Below are positions 12,424-23,511 of a stretch of 64,000 bases of DNA, piece after piece; the stretch's first letter is position 1, and every line of letters starts with the position of its first letter. The notes below the pieces were generated by a model. It did not search any database. It was not told the DNA's origin and was given only the letters and a program-made list of their open reading frames with translations. Made by a program: the position numbers and the translations under genes. This DNA comes from Liopterus haemorrhoidalis (taxonomy: Eukaryota > Arthropoda > Insecta > Coleoptera > Dytiscidae): the NCBI GenBank assembly GCA_963971575.1, contig OZ020618.1:33458731-33522730 (forward strand), given 5' to 3'.

Positions 12424-12973
12424 AGGGTTTCCCAAACTGTGCTCCGCGGTGCGTCTACTAGTGCTCCGCGAGCAAATTAGACAGAAAAGTAAATAAAATA
12501 AATATGATCAGATGTAAAAATAGTTTTTTTTTTTTCAAAACAAACGTTTCACTCAGATATGATACGCTACTGGAGATAGCAAAAGCCAGTACAATAATAT
12601 TTTATTGCCCCCAATAAATGTTAATAAAGACCAGAGGTGGATTAAGGCTGGTAGAGGCCCCGGGCGCACGAGACAATATTGGGCCCCTTAAAAAAGAGAG
12701 AGACGGAAAATACATGTTAACCATATTTTTAAATAAATAAGCGAATATAAACATACTATCAGGTTTTACCGCCGATTCTAAACTTGTAAGTAATTAAAAT
12801 TATACATATGAAACAAAACTTGGTGTCATTAGTGGAAAGTTGGAGTTTTGCGGGGCCCTTCAGAAGTCGGGGCCCAGGGTGCGCGCCCGGTACGCCCGCC
12901 GTTAAATCCGCCTCTGATAAAGACACTGGAATCTCAATAGTTCAACTGGTCATTGAAAAAGTTTTAGGAAAAT
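12424..12973. mobile_element. Possible older hAT element hosting a MITE
   Basis: CAGGGTTTCCCAAACTGTG at 12424 has the form of a hAT terminus, followed by GTGCTCCGCGGTGCG, a motif seen in such ends. A degenerate partner, AAAAAGTTTTAGGAAA, lies near 12957-12972. No clear 8-bp duplication. The MITE at 12632-12916 lies inside. Confidence 0.35.
12632..12916. mobile_element. hAT MITE, TSD ATAAAGAC (family with copy at 59868)
   Basis: 285 bp element with ends CAGAGGTGGATTAAGGC and GTTAAATCCGCCTCTG, flanked by perfect duplications ATAAAGAC at 12624-12631 and 12917-12924. A second copy in the opposite orientation is at 59868-60147. GC-rich termini (GGGCCCC, GCGCGCCC) surround an AT-rich core. No ORF. 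Confidence 0.92.
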
Positions 12974-12979
12974 AATAAA

Positions 12980-14205
12980 AATAGGAAATTTTCAGTGTGT
13001 AAGAATTATCGAAAATAATTGTTAGAAATGTTTCGTGTTCTTTTTATCATTTTTGTAAAATTTATTTTATTTTTTCGCCTGGTTTGTGATGGACAAAAAG
13101 ATCAGAAAGCAGTGATAAAGTGTAAAATTTTCTGTAATTCGAATCGAAATTTTGAATTTCAAATGTTTGATACAATTTTACTTCAAATAATGAATATTCA
13201 AACATTATTACCAGTTGTAATTGCAGTTCTTGGTAATTTTGTACTGACCGGTCCGCTCAAACTTTATTAATTATGTATGTCTTTCAAATTTAGGCTTCTA
13301 TTCGACTACTTTCTGTCCTAAACTTGTACTAACTAAACCTAACCTAAATACCTAGTTTTTAGGTGCACACTACTTTATTTTGCTCCACATTAGCCTAATT
13401 AAAATTGTGCATCATTGTGCATTAATTTATAATATAAATACATAAGCGGAGCAGAGATTAAAGTTAACCCCAGTTCTTTTTTAGGAATAATTGAATTAGG
13501 AAAATAGCAATAAACTTGCTCGTAGTCAGTTCAAATAGATTTTTACCATTAGCCACAAGCGCAAACTTCATGACTCTGTTAAAATGACTTTGCATCTGAT
13601 GATAATAAACCATCGTGGCTCTACCAACAGACTTAATGTTAAAATTAGGGAAAATAATGAGTGTAACAAATTTAAATAGAACATATTTTATTAAAAACAA
13701 AAAATTATTTGTATTGAAATATGTATGTATTTTCTCACATTTCAGGGTTTTATAGTGATTTAGTAAGTGATAAAAAATTGTAGGTACATATTGAAATAAG
13801 AAGTTGCCTTCGGTTAGATATTAGAATTCAGTGTATTGACACTGAATTAAACTAAAGCAAGTATTAAAAATTATAAAATTCAGTAACTTTTGAACTAAAA
13901 TCGGTTTCTTTGCTTTAAGCGGAACAAGATTTTTAAATCTAGTACCTTTTACTGGTTGATTGAAGTTTTTAATAATTTTGTACAGCAAAAGCCCACTTTA
14001 ATATATGAAAAGTTGTACTCTTAGTTATAAAAAAAGATATATGATTATAAGAAAAGTTATACTCTTAGAAAGAGAATAATTATAAAATAATTTTCAGAAC
14101 ATGTGGTTCTGGCAATTTATTAGAATACTGTATAAAGAAAAATAAATCTTAACAAGAGAGATAAAATAAAGCCAAAATTAAGAAGGAAACTTATTATACT
14201 GGAAC
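12980..14205. other. No identifiable gene
   Basis: AT-rich sequence. A 63-codon frame starting at the second ATG (13028) has a hydrophobic start but low complexity and no context, and I do not call it. No TIR, TSD or conserved motif seen. Confidence 0.4.
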
Positions 14206-14211
14206 TAAATA

Positions 14212-16880
14212 AAATGGAGCAGGAACAAATATGTGAAAACCCTATTCCAGAATGTAAACATAATTTGATAACTCGCTATAAATTATATTATGAGGGCCAA
14301 TAATTTTCACATAAACCAGATGGTCCTAAAAGAGTTATTAAAAATTTGGAGTTATCGTATCCCAAATTTTCTTCCAGAAGATCCACGAACATTACACTGG
14401 GGTACGTTCCAAAACATAAGTCTTGGAGTTCAAGTTTACTCAAAGATAATGTGGTCATGTGATCAGGTTTTGGAACGGCGATGTTAAGGTTAGGAGCGCT
14501 TATATGAAAATTCAAATGCAGTATTCGACGAAGAATTTATACCATCACAGGAACCATCAGTATCTCAGACAGTGGAATTTGCTCAATAAAAATGTCAAAA
14601 TAACTGATAAAAGAAATTGACATGATCTATTTTCTACTTTTTTTACTAAGGAAGATGGACTTTGCTTATGTAATAACGTAAATGGTTTATATAAAGCAAT
14701 TGGAATACCTGCATTTCCAGCGAATGGCGCTTGTTTATCGATAGTTCCACAAAAAGCCTAAAAGCTGTTTTACTTCATAATGGTAATAAATTTCCATCTC
14801 TTTCGGTTGCTCATTCCGTACATCTCAAGGAAAATGGCGACAGTGTTAAAATTCTACTAGAAGCCCTAAAGTACAAGGAATATAACTGGTACCTTACAGA
14901 AGATTTTAAAATGGTGGGATTCCTTATGGTATTGCAAGGTGGCTATACAAAATATCCATGCTATCTTTGTTTATGGGATAGCAGAGCTGATGCCACGCAC
15001 TACAATTAGTGTTGGGCGCGTGAATATAATTTTGTCACGATCACGCACGCTCACGAAACCATATTCAAATATATACGCACGCACGCGAAATCATAAATTT
15101 AAAATTTCACGGGCACGCGTGTTTCGTGACTCACGCGTGAATAGTAACACGCGTGATTTTTTCACGTTAGATGGCCTACCCACGCCCGTCCCTAAATTTT
15201 GTTAATAAGAAACGAGTGTTACGTAGCTATATAAAAGAATTATATTTCTTTCATTTTCCTCTCTCCGCGTTACCGGAAAAATGAAGATATACTAGAAGGC
15301 GAATAGAACATACGTACCAACACTTCCAAAATATATTATATGATAATATTTAGAAATAATTAAACAGATTAATTCACATTTATGACCAATAAATAACAAG
15401 GAAAGACGTATAAAATCAGCAAATTTAAAAAAATGAATTCTTAATAATAAAACTAATTTAATAAATTTTAAATTCTTAAATTCAACCTATTATTAAAAGA
15501 AGAAAGTTATATGACGACTATATAAGTAAGCGTAAAATAGGTCTTTATTGGAAGAGTAAAAAGTAAAAAGTTCCGTAACTTATCATTACTTTACTCTTGC
15601 CATAAGCAAAATACATATGCCAGCGATACATTTTTGAGGTTCTAAACGCGTCTTCCGTGGGAAGAGGCGTCTAACCGAAGATTTTATGTTCATGCGCATA
15701 TTTCGGATAAGCGGATATGATATTTTATCCGTATCCGCATGATTTAAATGATAATTTATCTGCAACCGCAGAAAAATCCACGGATTTGCAGGGCTCAATT
15801 TATTTTAAGAAAATGATACTTAAAAGAAAAGATAACTTATGAAGAAAATTTTCTAAGTAATGAAGAATATTGGTTAATGTTCCGTATGATCCCTTTAAAT
15901 CCAAGTGGTTAGAGAAAAAGCGCAAACTAGTTAGAATGAGATTGTTGAGTTATCCATATCCAGTCAGATGCATTCAAAATTAAACAAAAAATAATTCCAA
16001 CGCATGCATACAATGGAGACATGTTGCTTCGTCGTAGAAGGAGTTACAAAATCCGGCATAAATAATGGTACAAAATAGACAATTCTTTCTTCTTATTCCT
16101 TCTATTTACTATAATTTAAACTTCGTGAGTCGTGACACGCCGTGATTGCACGCACGACGTGTCACGACAAATTTTAAAACACGCACAATCACGCACGAAA
16201 GAAAAATATTAATCACGTTCACCCACGATTTTACCGTGAACGGCCGAATTTCACGGCACGCGCCCATCACTAACTACAATCGACAAACATGGCCGGAAAG
16301 AACAGAATTTCAGGTAGGGGGGGCAAAATGTTAAATGGGAGCCCATAGTTGAGCCGACAAATGTGCTGATGCCACCACTACACATCAAGTTAGGGCTGAT
16401 GAAACAATTTGTGAAAGCGTTGGATGGAAAATCCGAAGCTTTCATATATTTGAAAGATTTTTTTCCAAAGTTGTCAGAAGCTATGTTTGGCTAAGGCTGG
16501 AATCTTTGTTGGCCCACAGATTAAAAAAATTTTGGACAGCGAAGAATTTCCAAAAGTTTAAAGCAGTAGTCCACGGTATTCTGGGGAATAACAGAGCAGA
16601 AAACTATCAAGACCTAGTTTCTAGTATGCTGAATAACTTTAAAGCCATGGGTTGCAGGATGTCTCTCAAAGTTCACATGCTGCACGCTCATTTAGATAAA
16701 TTCAAAGACAACTAGGAGCTTATTCAGAGGAACAAGGACAAGGTTTCCATCCAGGCGTTACGGAATTTGAACGTCGCTATCAAGGCCAATATAATGAAAA
16801 TATGACGGGAGACTATATTTGGGGTTTAGTCAGAGAAATTTCCTTTAAACATAATAAGAAATGTAAAAATCTTCATTTAT
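14212..16880 (+). pseudogene. Relic of a multi-copy arthropod protein family, split by a hAT element
   Basis: Decayed coding sequence of a family I recall as a recurrent, uncharacterised multi-copy protein in insect genomes, probably transposon-borne. Left part (to 15006): LFIDSSTKSLKAVLLHNGN, VAHSVHLKE and GGYTKYPCYLCLWDSRADA, with a paired-Cys PCYLC. Right part (16281-16880): MPPLHIKLGLMKQFVKALDG in disturbed frame, LGNNRAENYQ, GCRMSLKVHMLHAHLDKF, then after a stop GERFHQ-like and RYQGQYNENM. Frames shift several times and 14212-14600 is hard to read. The hAT at 15007-16272 interrupts it after codon HYN, and removing it with one TSD copy restores the order of conserved blocks. Function unknown. 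The PCYLC and H/C-rich segments could bind metal. Confidence 0.6.
15007..16272. mobile_element. hAT element with CACG-rich subterminal repeats, TSD ACTACAAT
   Basis: Ends TAGTGTTGGGCGCGTG (15007) and CACGCGCCCATCACTA (16272) are inverted repeats flanked by perfect 8-bp duplications ACTACAAT (14999-15006, 16273-16280). The first ~170 bp and last ~170 bp are packed with CACGCACGC, CACGCGTGA and TCACGG-type words in both orientations, the pattern expected of transposase-binding subterminal repeats. The middle ~900 bp is AT-rich without a transposase. Confidence 0.88.
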
Positions 16881-16884
16881 AAAC

Positions 16885-17325
16885 TGTTTTTTTTTTTTTT
16901 ATTAACTAAATTTTAATAATTAAAGTTGATTACAATATTATACAGCAATATTTGTTTAAATTTTTTATCATCTGAGCAACCGTAGTCATACACTTTCTTA
17001 AAATTTTAAATGCTACTCTCCTAGCTGCAAAAGCAAACTTTTTTGGCAAAATATATTTTTTCTCATTTTAGTATCACTAGACCTATAATAATCACGCACT
17101 CAAATCCCAGGCACAGAATCTGTGTAGACTTGTGTTATTAATACACGAAATTTTACCTATTAATGGGCATTTATAAAGCTGAATAGTGTAGTAAGTTCTG
17201 TACATACAAAAAAACAATATGTCAATCTCAAAGCATTTATAAAACATGTTTAGGTCTAATAAATGCTTTATTTAGAAGGTAAGCAAATACATCGGTGCAA
17301 TAATGCTTCTTTAGAATAACTTAAC
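16885..17325. other. Unannotated AT-rich stretch
   Basis: Poly(T) and AT-rich sequence after the protein relic. No motif or repeat identified. Confidence 0.4.
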
Positions 17326-17849
17326 CTTCGACCATGAAACACAATAAACGCACTGTCGCTCTACAGTCGAGAAGCAGACACCTCAGCTGCTGTGACGTCA
17401 CCATTAGGCAAGATACGACTGAAAGCATTCAAAGCAGTGATATTTAAATGCAAATTGTAACACTGTAAAGGGTTGTATTTTATTCGAAATCTGACATTAA
17501 AATGCACACAATGTTTTTATTTTAATATATTACTATATTTTATAATACAATAAATAAAGTAATAATAATAAATAAGTGTAAATCATACTATTATTTTTGT
17601 ATTATGTATTTACATATTGGATTATCATCTATAAATATATAAAGTTGGAGACTCTGTCTTATTAAACATTAAACATTTTTTTTAGTATTTCCGATTTGGT
17701 AGCTTTAATATGCCTAGTTTAGACCGTTTTGACAATTTTTTAAATTTTTGTGTCTGTCTATATCTCCGTTTGTCCAAGCAAAACTCAAAAACTGCTGGTC
17801 AGATTTTGATGAAATTTTGTACATTTAGTTACAATATTGCCACTTCCAT

Positions 17850-18887
17850 GATCGAATACTTTTTACGTGCGTACCTCGTTTAACGAATTCCAACGAAATG
17901 TTTTGTAAATCTTGTTTTAAACAACCAATAACCATCTGTATGTCCGTCAGTGTGTTTCTTTCTTATGTAAGACTCAATCGAGGATAATTTTTACGAGTGT
18001 ACCCCGCTTAACGAATCCTGCTTCAACAAAAGTATTTGTAATTCTACTGTTTTAAAACAAATATTTTTCCATGATAGGATACTATTTACCGGCGTACCTC
18101 GATTAACGAATTTCTACTGTGGCGAACAATTTTATAAAACTGCTTTTAAACAACCAGAATACATCTGAATGTCCATCAGTCTCTTTCTTTCTTATGCAAG
18201 ACTGCTATAACGAAGTATTTTGTAAATCTGATATTAAACAACAAATATCTATATGTATGTCGATCAATGTGTTTCTCTCTCTCTTACTTAAGGCCCTATA
18301 TTAATCTAGGATAATTTTTACAACTGTACCCCGCTTAACGAATCCTTCTTCAAGGACACTATTTATAAATTTATTAATCTAAAACAATTTTCTTGAATGA
18401 AATTTATTATTTATGGTTATTTATAATATTTCCACCTCCATGATAGGATAATCTAGGAATGGTATTTATTTGGCAGCCACTTTCTTTAACTACTTACCAG
18501 TTTCTTTAAAAAATTTGTCAATTAGATTATTTAAGTCCAAAATAAAAAAAATTCTTATTGAAAATTGTCTCTACAATTCGGACGATTTTTTCAAAATTGA
18601 TTTCAGTTCCTACATCTAACATGTAAGCTGTTGTTTTTTTTGCTCTACCTTTGTTAATTTTATATATTTTTTTTCTCTCTCTTTTCTATCATATTTAATA
18701 TTGTATTTCATTTTTCAATGTTTTCAAATACTTTCTACTTTTGTTCATTGAATTTATCATATATGTACTGACAAATGTAAACGTCGTAAGATGTCTAGCA
18801 TGAAATAAATATTATTATTATTATTATTATTATTTTGGGGTTTGTCAGGTCTTGACAAGCGTCCACTAATCTCAAACTTCAGCAAAC

Positions 18888-18922
<35 letters not shown>

Positions 18923-19150
18923 TACCGGCGTTCCTCGATTAACGAGTTCCTACTTTAACATTATTCACCTGTACGTCCGTCAGTCTGTTTCTCACTTATG
19001 CAAGACCCAATCGAGAATACTTTTTATGTGTTCACCTAAGTTAACGAATTCCCACATTAATGAAATATTTTGTAAATCTGCGATTAAACAACAAATATCC
19101 ATCTTTATATCCGTCAGTGTATTTTTCTCTTATGTAAGACCCAATCTTTT
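17850..19150 (+). repeat. Tandem array of ~100-130 bp paired monomers
   Basis: Recurring phrases GTACCTCG-TTAACGAAT (17871, 18094), GTACCCCGCTTAACGAATCC (18000, 18327), GTTCCTCGATTAACGAG (18930) and GTCCGTCAGTGTGTTTC (17946), interleaved with ACAACCAATAACCATCTG-type segments. Two alternating monomer types give a compound period near 230 bp. The array is interrupted by retroposon tails at 18600-18921. Confidence 0.65.
18600..18921. mobile_element. Two opposed retroposon 3' tails around (ATT)n
   Basis: 18600-18834 reads as a LINE 3' UTR on the plus strand ending GCATGAAATAAATATTATT. After (ATT)n comes 18835-18887, the reverse complement of a tail also present at 33122-33172 (GACGCTTGTCAAGACCTGAC), then another (TTA)n to 18921. 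The shared tail shows that two separate retroposition events met at the microsatellite. Confidence 0.55.
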
Positions 19151-19387
19151 CACTTTTTGAGCCTTTTATAACGGTTTATAGTTTTCTGCGATTTTTTTAG
19201 ATTTTTCGTTCTATTTTCTTCATTTTAGGTGCTTTTTATTCGCTTTTTCGTGCTTTTTATAGGCGCTTATATTTGAAAAATAAATGCTCATAAATCCGCG
19301 CTCTAATAATCATTTTTAATACGATATATTTCAATAATTCATAATTTACTTGTGAAATGATAGTTTACTGTTTTATACCTTTCCGTA

Positions 19388-20321
19388 CAATAGGGGATAT
19401 GCATGATTTTTTTTTTATTTTTTATTATATTCCTCTTGTTGCATATAAACATAAAAAACAGTTTTGCATTTTTTTTTTCAATTTGAAGGCTTAAAAAAAT
19501 CATAAATGTATGTAGCGCGCGAAAACCACGTGTGACGTCATACCCTAGATAAGTGTACTGCGTACAGCCTACCCAGTCTACAGCGTACAGCCTACACAGT
19601 CTGTACTTATTTGCTTGTATAACTTTTATAGATTGTGCAAAGTTAGAGTGATTTTAATTAAAATAAAGTTTAATTCTATAAAAACAATTTATACATGTTT
19701 ACCGAATTAAATTTTATATTAAAATATATAACCTATATTGAAGTATTTCAATTATGCCTCTAACGTTTTGTAACTTTATGTAAACAATGTAGTAAAATTC
19801 TGACATCTAAATTACATAAATATTTACATTTTACAGAGCACCGTTTATATTGTTAACATAAAGTTATAGAATACATAAATGGTTTACTTACTAGTCTGTT
19901 TTGACAACACGTATTTCTTCAGCACTGTAGCATTCATTATTTTTCATATATTCCATGAGCATAAAAGCATCAATGTTTGGTAAATTATCACTCTGAGCCC
20001 TAACAAAATCTTTATCTGCCATTTTAATAATAAATGCGTGAAAAATTGTTTAAAAACAAATACAAAACTCTCCAACAATACAATATACACTCGGAAAGAT
20101 TATGTTGTAGTCTGGGGTTTGACGTCATGCTCAGTCGTATATACTCGGCAACCTTCGCGCTGTGGTCGGCTTATTTTAAATCTACAATATTTTAATTAAA
20201 AAAATTGGCTGTTATATTAATTAAAATGTGATTTTTGTTTTGTTAGGTGACATAACTAACATTAACATATCAAAAAAATGTAGTTTTAAGGAAATCTAAA
20301 TTGTATGCTTATCCCCTATTG
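19388..20321 (-). mobile_element. TIR element with TA duplication, carrying a 5' coding exon
   Basis: Ends CAATAGGGGATATGCA (19388) and TGCTTATCCCCTATTG (20321) are 16-bp inverted repeats with one mismatch, flanked by TA (19386-19387, 20322-20323). Inside the ends are inverted TGACGTCA octamers (19533, 20120). On the minus strand it carries a start codon and an exon ending in GTAAGT, but no downstream exon, so it looks like an internally deleted derivative of a larger transposon. Confidence 0.65.
19892..20022 (-). CDS. 5' exon of a YqaJ-exonuclease-type transposon gene, remainder deleted
   Basis: ATG at 20022 opens 43 codons: MADKDFVRAQSDNLPNIDAF, then MLMEYMKNNECYSAEEIRVV, then KTD, followed by TA and the donor GTAAGT at 19891-19886. 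An apparent TAG stop arises only by reading across the donor, which argues for a real splice site in phase 2. From memory, the pattern DNLPN-DAFM--EY---N-C--AEEIRVVKT is the N-terminus of a multi-copy insect protein whose later part has a YqaJ-like viral recombinase nuclease domain. That domain is not present here. The exon lies inside a TIR-bounded 934-bp element, so it is mobile-element cargo and not a resident gene. Confidence 0.5.
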
Positions 20322-20837
20322 TAGGCACTATAAGAGTGTATCTACCATTTCTAAAAATTGTCTTTCAGAATTTCGGAAGCTATAAAGCAAGCTAATATAA
20401 TGCTTTTTACAAAAGAAAACAACAAACACACGGTTATAATAACTCAAGCACTATATGACTGCTAACGTTTCTTGCCTAATCGTGACGTCACAGCACCAAT
20501 TCATCTGGGCTTCTCTAAGCTTATACGATAAACCAGTAGGGGCGTGTCTATTGTGTTTCATGGACGAAGAACTTAACCTAATAATAAATGAAAAATGTTT
20601 TATAAATATTAGGATCGACTACTTTATATCAACTTGAAGCTGCGAAGCTAGTTTTATTACAATTTATATAACACTATAAGCAATAAATTGCACAATTATA
20701 AAATTAAAGCGCTGTATACATATAGTAAATAATATAGTAAAGATAATATAGTATAAACCATTCAAATAATAATTTGGTTCTTCTGATGTCTAAATATTTT
20801 TTTTAGTAGCTTTATAATGTTTCTTAAGGTTTTATAA

Positions 20838-21159
20838 CAGCGGTGGGCAAACGGCGGCCCTCGGGCCGCATGCATCCCATGGTAGTTTTACATACCCCCC
20901 CCCCATGTTATATTAGTAAAAACTTATCTTTACTGTGGCCAATAAAAAAACATTCTACGCAATGTGCTCAAGTGACTTTATTATACTATCGTTGATTTCG
21001 GCGGAACAGTTGATCTTTTTATGAGTTCCTTCATTTTTTGTCCCAACTTACACATAATTAATAAATTGTTATTATTATTACTTTTTTTTTTCGTGCCGCC
21101 CTTTTAGTCACAAATTTCGCGCAAACTGGCCCTCTTCAAAAAAAGTCTGCCCACCGCTG
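20838..21159. mobile_element. hAT MITE, TSD TTTTATAA
   Basis: 322 bp with ends CAGCGGTGGGCAAACGG and GTCTGCCCACCGCTG, flanked by TTTTATAA at 20830-20837 and 21160-21167. Terminal segments are GC-rich (CGGCCCTCGGGCCGC). No coding capacity. Confidence 0.9.
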
Positions 21160-21167
21160 TTTTATAA

Positions 21168-22130
21168 TCAAAACGGCCATATTTTTATGAACAATATAAA
21201 TACAAAATGACGCTCATTTTGACTGAATGTATATTTTACCTCGAAAAAAATAGTTTTTTTTTGCATTTTGTTTTATTTTTAATTTTTTACTCTTTAATAC
21301 ACACTTTTCTCATTTATTGAAATAATATAACATTTTGAATTGAATTAATTAGAAAATAAAATAATATTTCTTTGGCGAGTTGCAATTTTTGAATGTTTTA
21401 CCTTATATTTTCACAGTAAATTAGCCTTTGCAAAAATGTAGTTCAGAAGTAGCAATAGGATAAATATAAAAATGCATATGTATATGTTTCATATTGTTAT
21501 ATTTATTTTATACTTTAATAAGATATTTCAACTATATGTATCACAGTTGGAATACACATATAAAAAAATAAACAATCCTATTTAAAGATCTGGGGGCAAA
21601 ATTGTTTTAATATGCAGCTGCAAAAGAACAAATCTAATTTATAACAGATAAAATGTTGCTGCTGTATAACTAATCAACAAGTTTTATAAATGTTTTATTA
21701 TTTATTTTATAAGTATTTTAAGAACTTTTTCAAAGGGTGCCATTAGGTTTTTAAAATATTGCGTATGCAATGTTAATATAACCAAAAGGTTTTATAAACC
21801 TGCGCTTATTTTGGAAATTTAACTGTTTTTTGTTGCTCTGTAAATATTCTTGTTGCTGAATTATATAGTTCTCAGTTGTATAATATTGCTGTTGAAATAT
21901 TCTTACAATTTTTGCATTTTGCATTTTGCAAGTATTTTGTGCTAGTTGAGTTACATTAACAAACGAAACATTATTTTCAAAAAATTGTTAATTTTGATTC
22001 TAGCAATACCTTTAGTCTCAAACATCCAGTATTTAGGCCCTTTATTGGCCTTTCACTTAGTAAATACATATAAAATCCGTGTATTCATAAAATTCGTACA
22101 TCATATTTTGTTTTTGTTTTTTTTACTTTT
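21168..22130. other. AT-rich, contains an older family C tail fragment
   Basis: No gene. 22019-22080 (AACATCCAGTATT, GTAAATACATATAAAATCC) resembles 23430-23480 of the neighbouring family C copy, suggesting a remnant of an earlier insertion of the same family. Confidence 0.4.
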
Positions 22131-23511
22131 TAGGGTTTTGTAGGTATGACCACCAAAAACTCATGTGTCTGTTTGTCTGTGTGTACGGTAGAAATTATAG
22201 CCAATCGGCTTAACATAGAAAGTTGAAATTTGGTATGCTTATATAACTCTTTGATCCACATATAGAAAAGATACTGAGAGTTTAAAAAAACACTTCCCGA
22301 GATAAAAAAAAAAAAACATTTGTGTTTAATAAAAAATATATTTTTAAAATTTTTAGTGGCATACCAAATGAAACCGTGGTATGCCACTGAAACAATGCGT
22401 GGATTAACAAGCAAATTTTTGTTTTTGAAAAATCAATTTTTTTTGACAATAATATGTCAAAGAACTTTTGTCCTTTCTTAGAGGGGTTGATCTTAAAATC
22501 TGAAAAAAATCACCATAATGAAAATTGCTGGGAACAGGAATAGTTCAACAGCAATTTTCGATCAGGTTAGTTTTTCGAAAAATGTCGATTTTTTGTGTCG
22601 ATAAAAAAAATATTTTTTAAAAATTTATTGTGTAGTGTCAAAAGAAAGCTTTTAGGAGGTAGATTAAGGAACGAAAAGTAATTTTTTTAAATTCTTTTTT
22701 TTTTAACACGATTTTAACCAAAAATGTGCTAAAACAGTTCTTGTCTCGCCCCCTTTTACCCAAAAAGGTTAAACTAAAAATCTAAAAAAATATAGATAAT
22801 GTGTACTAATCTGCGCCGGAAACATACGAGAGGAATTTTTGATCTGATTGCGTTTGCAAACAAAATATTGCAATTTTTGTGTTTTTGACAAAATTTATAA
22901 TTTTTTTAATTCATGGCTAAATTATGGCTAATAATGTTATGGATTTTTTGTATTTATGGCTAAGATAGTGTGTCTTCTTTTAGAATTAAAAATTATAACA
23001 CCTGAGGACCGAGTTTTCAAAACCAGAATACAGTCTACACTGTAGAGTGTAGTGTGTAGTGTTATTTTATTAGTGATATTTTATTATACTATTATACGTG
23101 GTGATTTAACCTTTTGTATCAAGGTATCAAAGAGGAATAGATTATTTATATAAATGAAATACTTTTAAAACAAATAACATATTGTTAATAGTGAGAAATA
23201 CGTTTCTGAAATTGAAAAAAATTAAGCCATTTATCAATATATTTCTTATTAATGTAATGAAGACATGAATACAAAGCAAATGCAGAAAAAAAAACGCTGG
23301 GATTTTTGGCAAATTATTTAAATTGTTGTTTAAAATAAATTAAATGAAGCTCTTAGCACTCATATAACGAATAAAAATGATCAAAAATCTGTTGGTTTTG
23401 ATGTGATTATAGAACAAATATTCCTAGACATCCAGTATTATATTGGCTTCTTACCCTTATTAAATACCTACAAAACCCTGTAATGTGTGAAAATTCACAC
23501 TTTTCCATCAA
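22131..23511 (+). mobile_element. Repeat family C copy (unclassified)
   Basis: Begins TAGGGTTTTGTAGGTATGACC with a short TGTCTG tract and GTTGAAATTTGGTATGCTTA. Ends AATGTGTGAAAATTCACAC ... CCATCAA. Two other copies in reverse orientation are at 39634-40750 and 56945-58014. Their interiors differ from this one, which lacks the tRNA-like module. No ORF and no clear TSD. Confidence 0.6.

Larger units (their letters stand above)
17329..20566. repeat. 3.2-kb interval bounded by ~90-bp imperfect inverted repeats
   Basis: 17329-17416 and 20470-20566 are inverted copies sharing the blocks CATGAAACACAATA, AGAAGC and GCTGTGACGTCAC-ATTAGGCAAGA. They may be ends of a large, old transposon. No target-site duplication is clear. 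The interval overlaps, without nesting in, the Helitron-like ends at 17628 and 20651, so the true history is unresolved. Confidence 0.5.
17628..20651 (+). mobile_element. Possible degenerate Helitron (B-like) ends
   Basis: 17628 reads TCTATAAATATATAAAGTTG after A, then at 17750-17820 TGTCTGTCTATATCTCCG and AAACTCAAAAACTGCTGG, which resembles the leader of Helitron family B. At 20638-20651 GAAGCTGCGAAGCTAG ends in CTAG before T, with AGCT-GCGA-AGCT able to form a short hairpin. The pairing of these ends is inference. Confidence 0.35.

Noticed and set aside
13019..13270. 83-codon frame with hydrophobic N-terminus, possible secreted peptide
   Set aside because: Low-complexity AT-rich composition, no splice or promoter support, no recognised family.
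22130..22414. 94-codon minus-strand frame
   Set aside because: Lies wholly inside the conserved end of repeat family C; composition follows the repeat.
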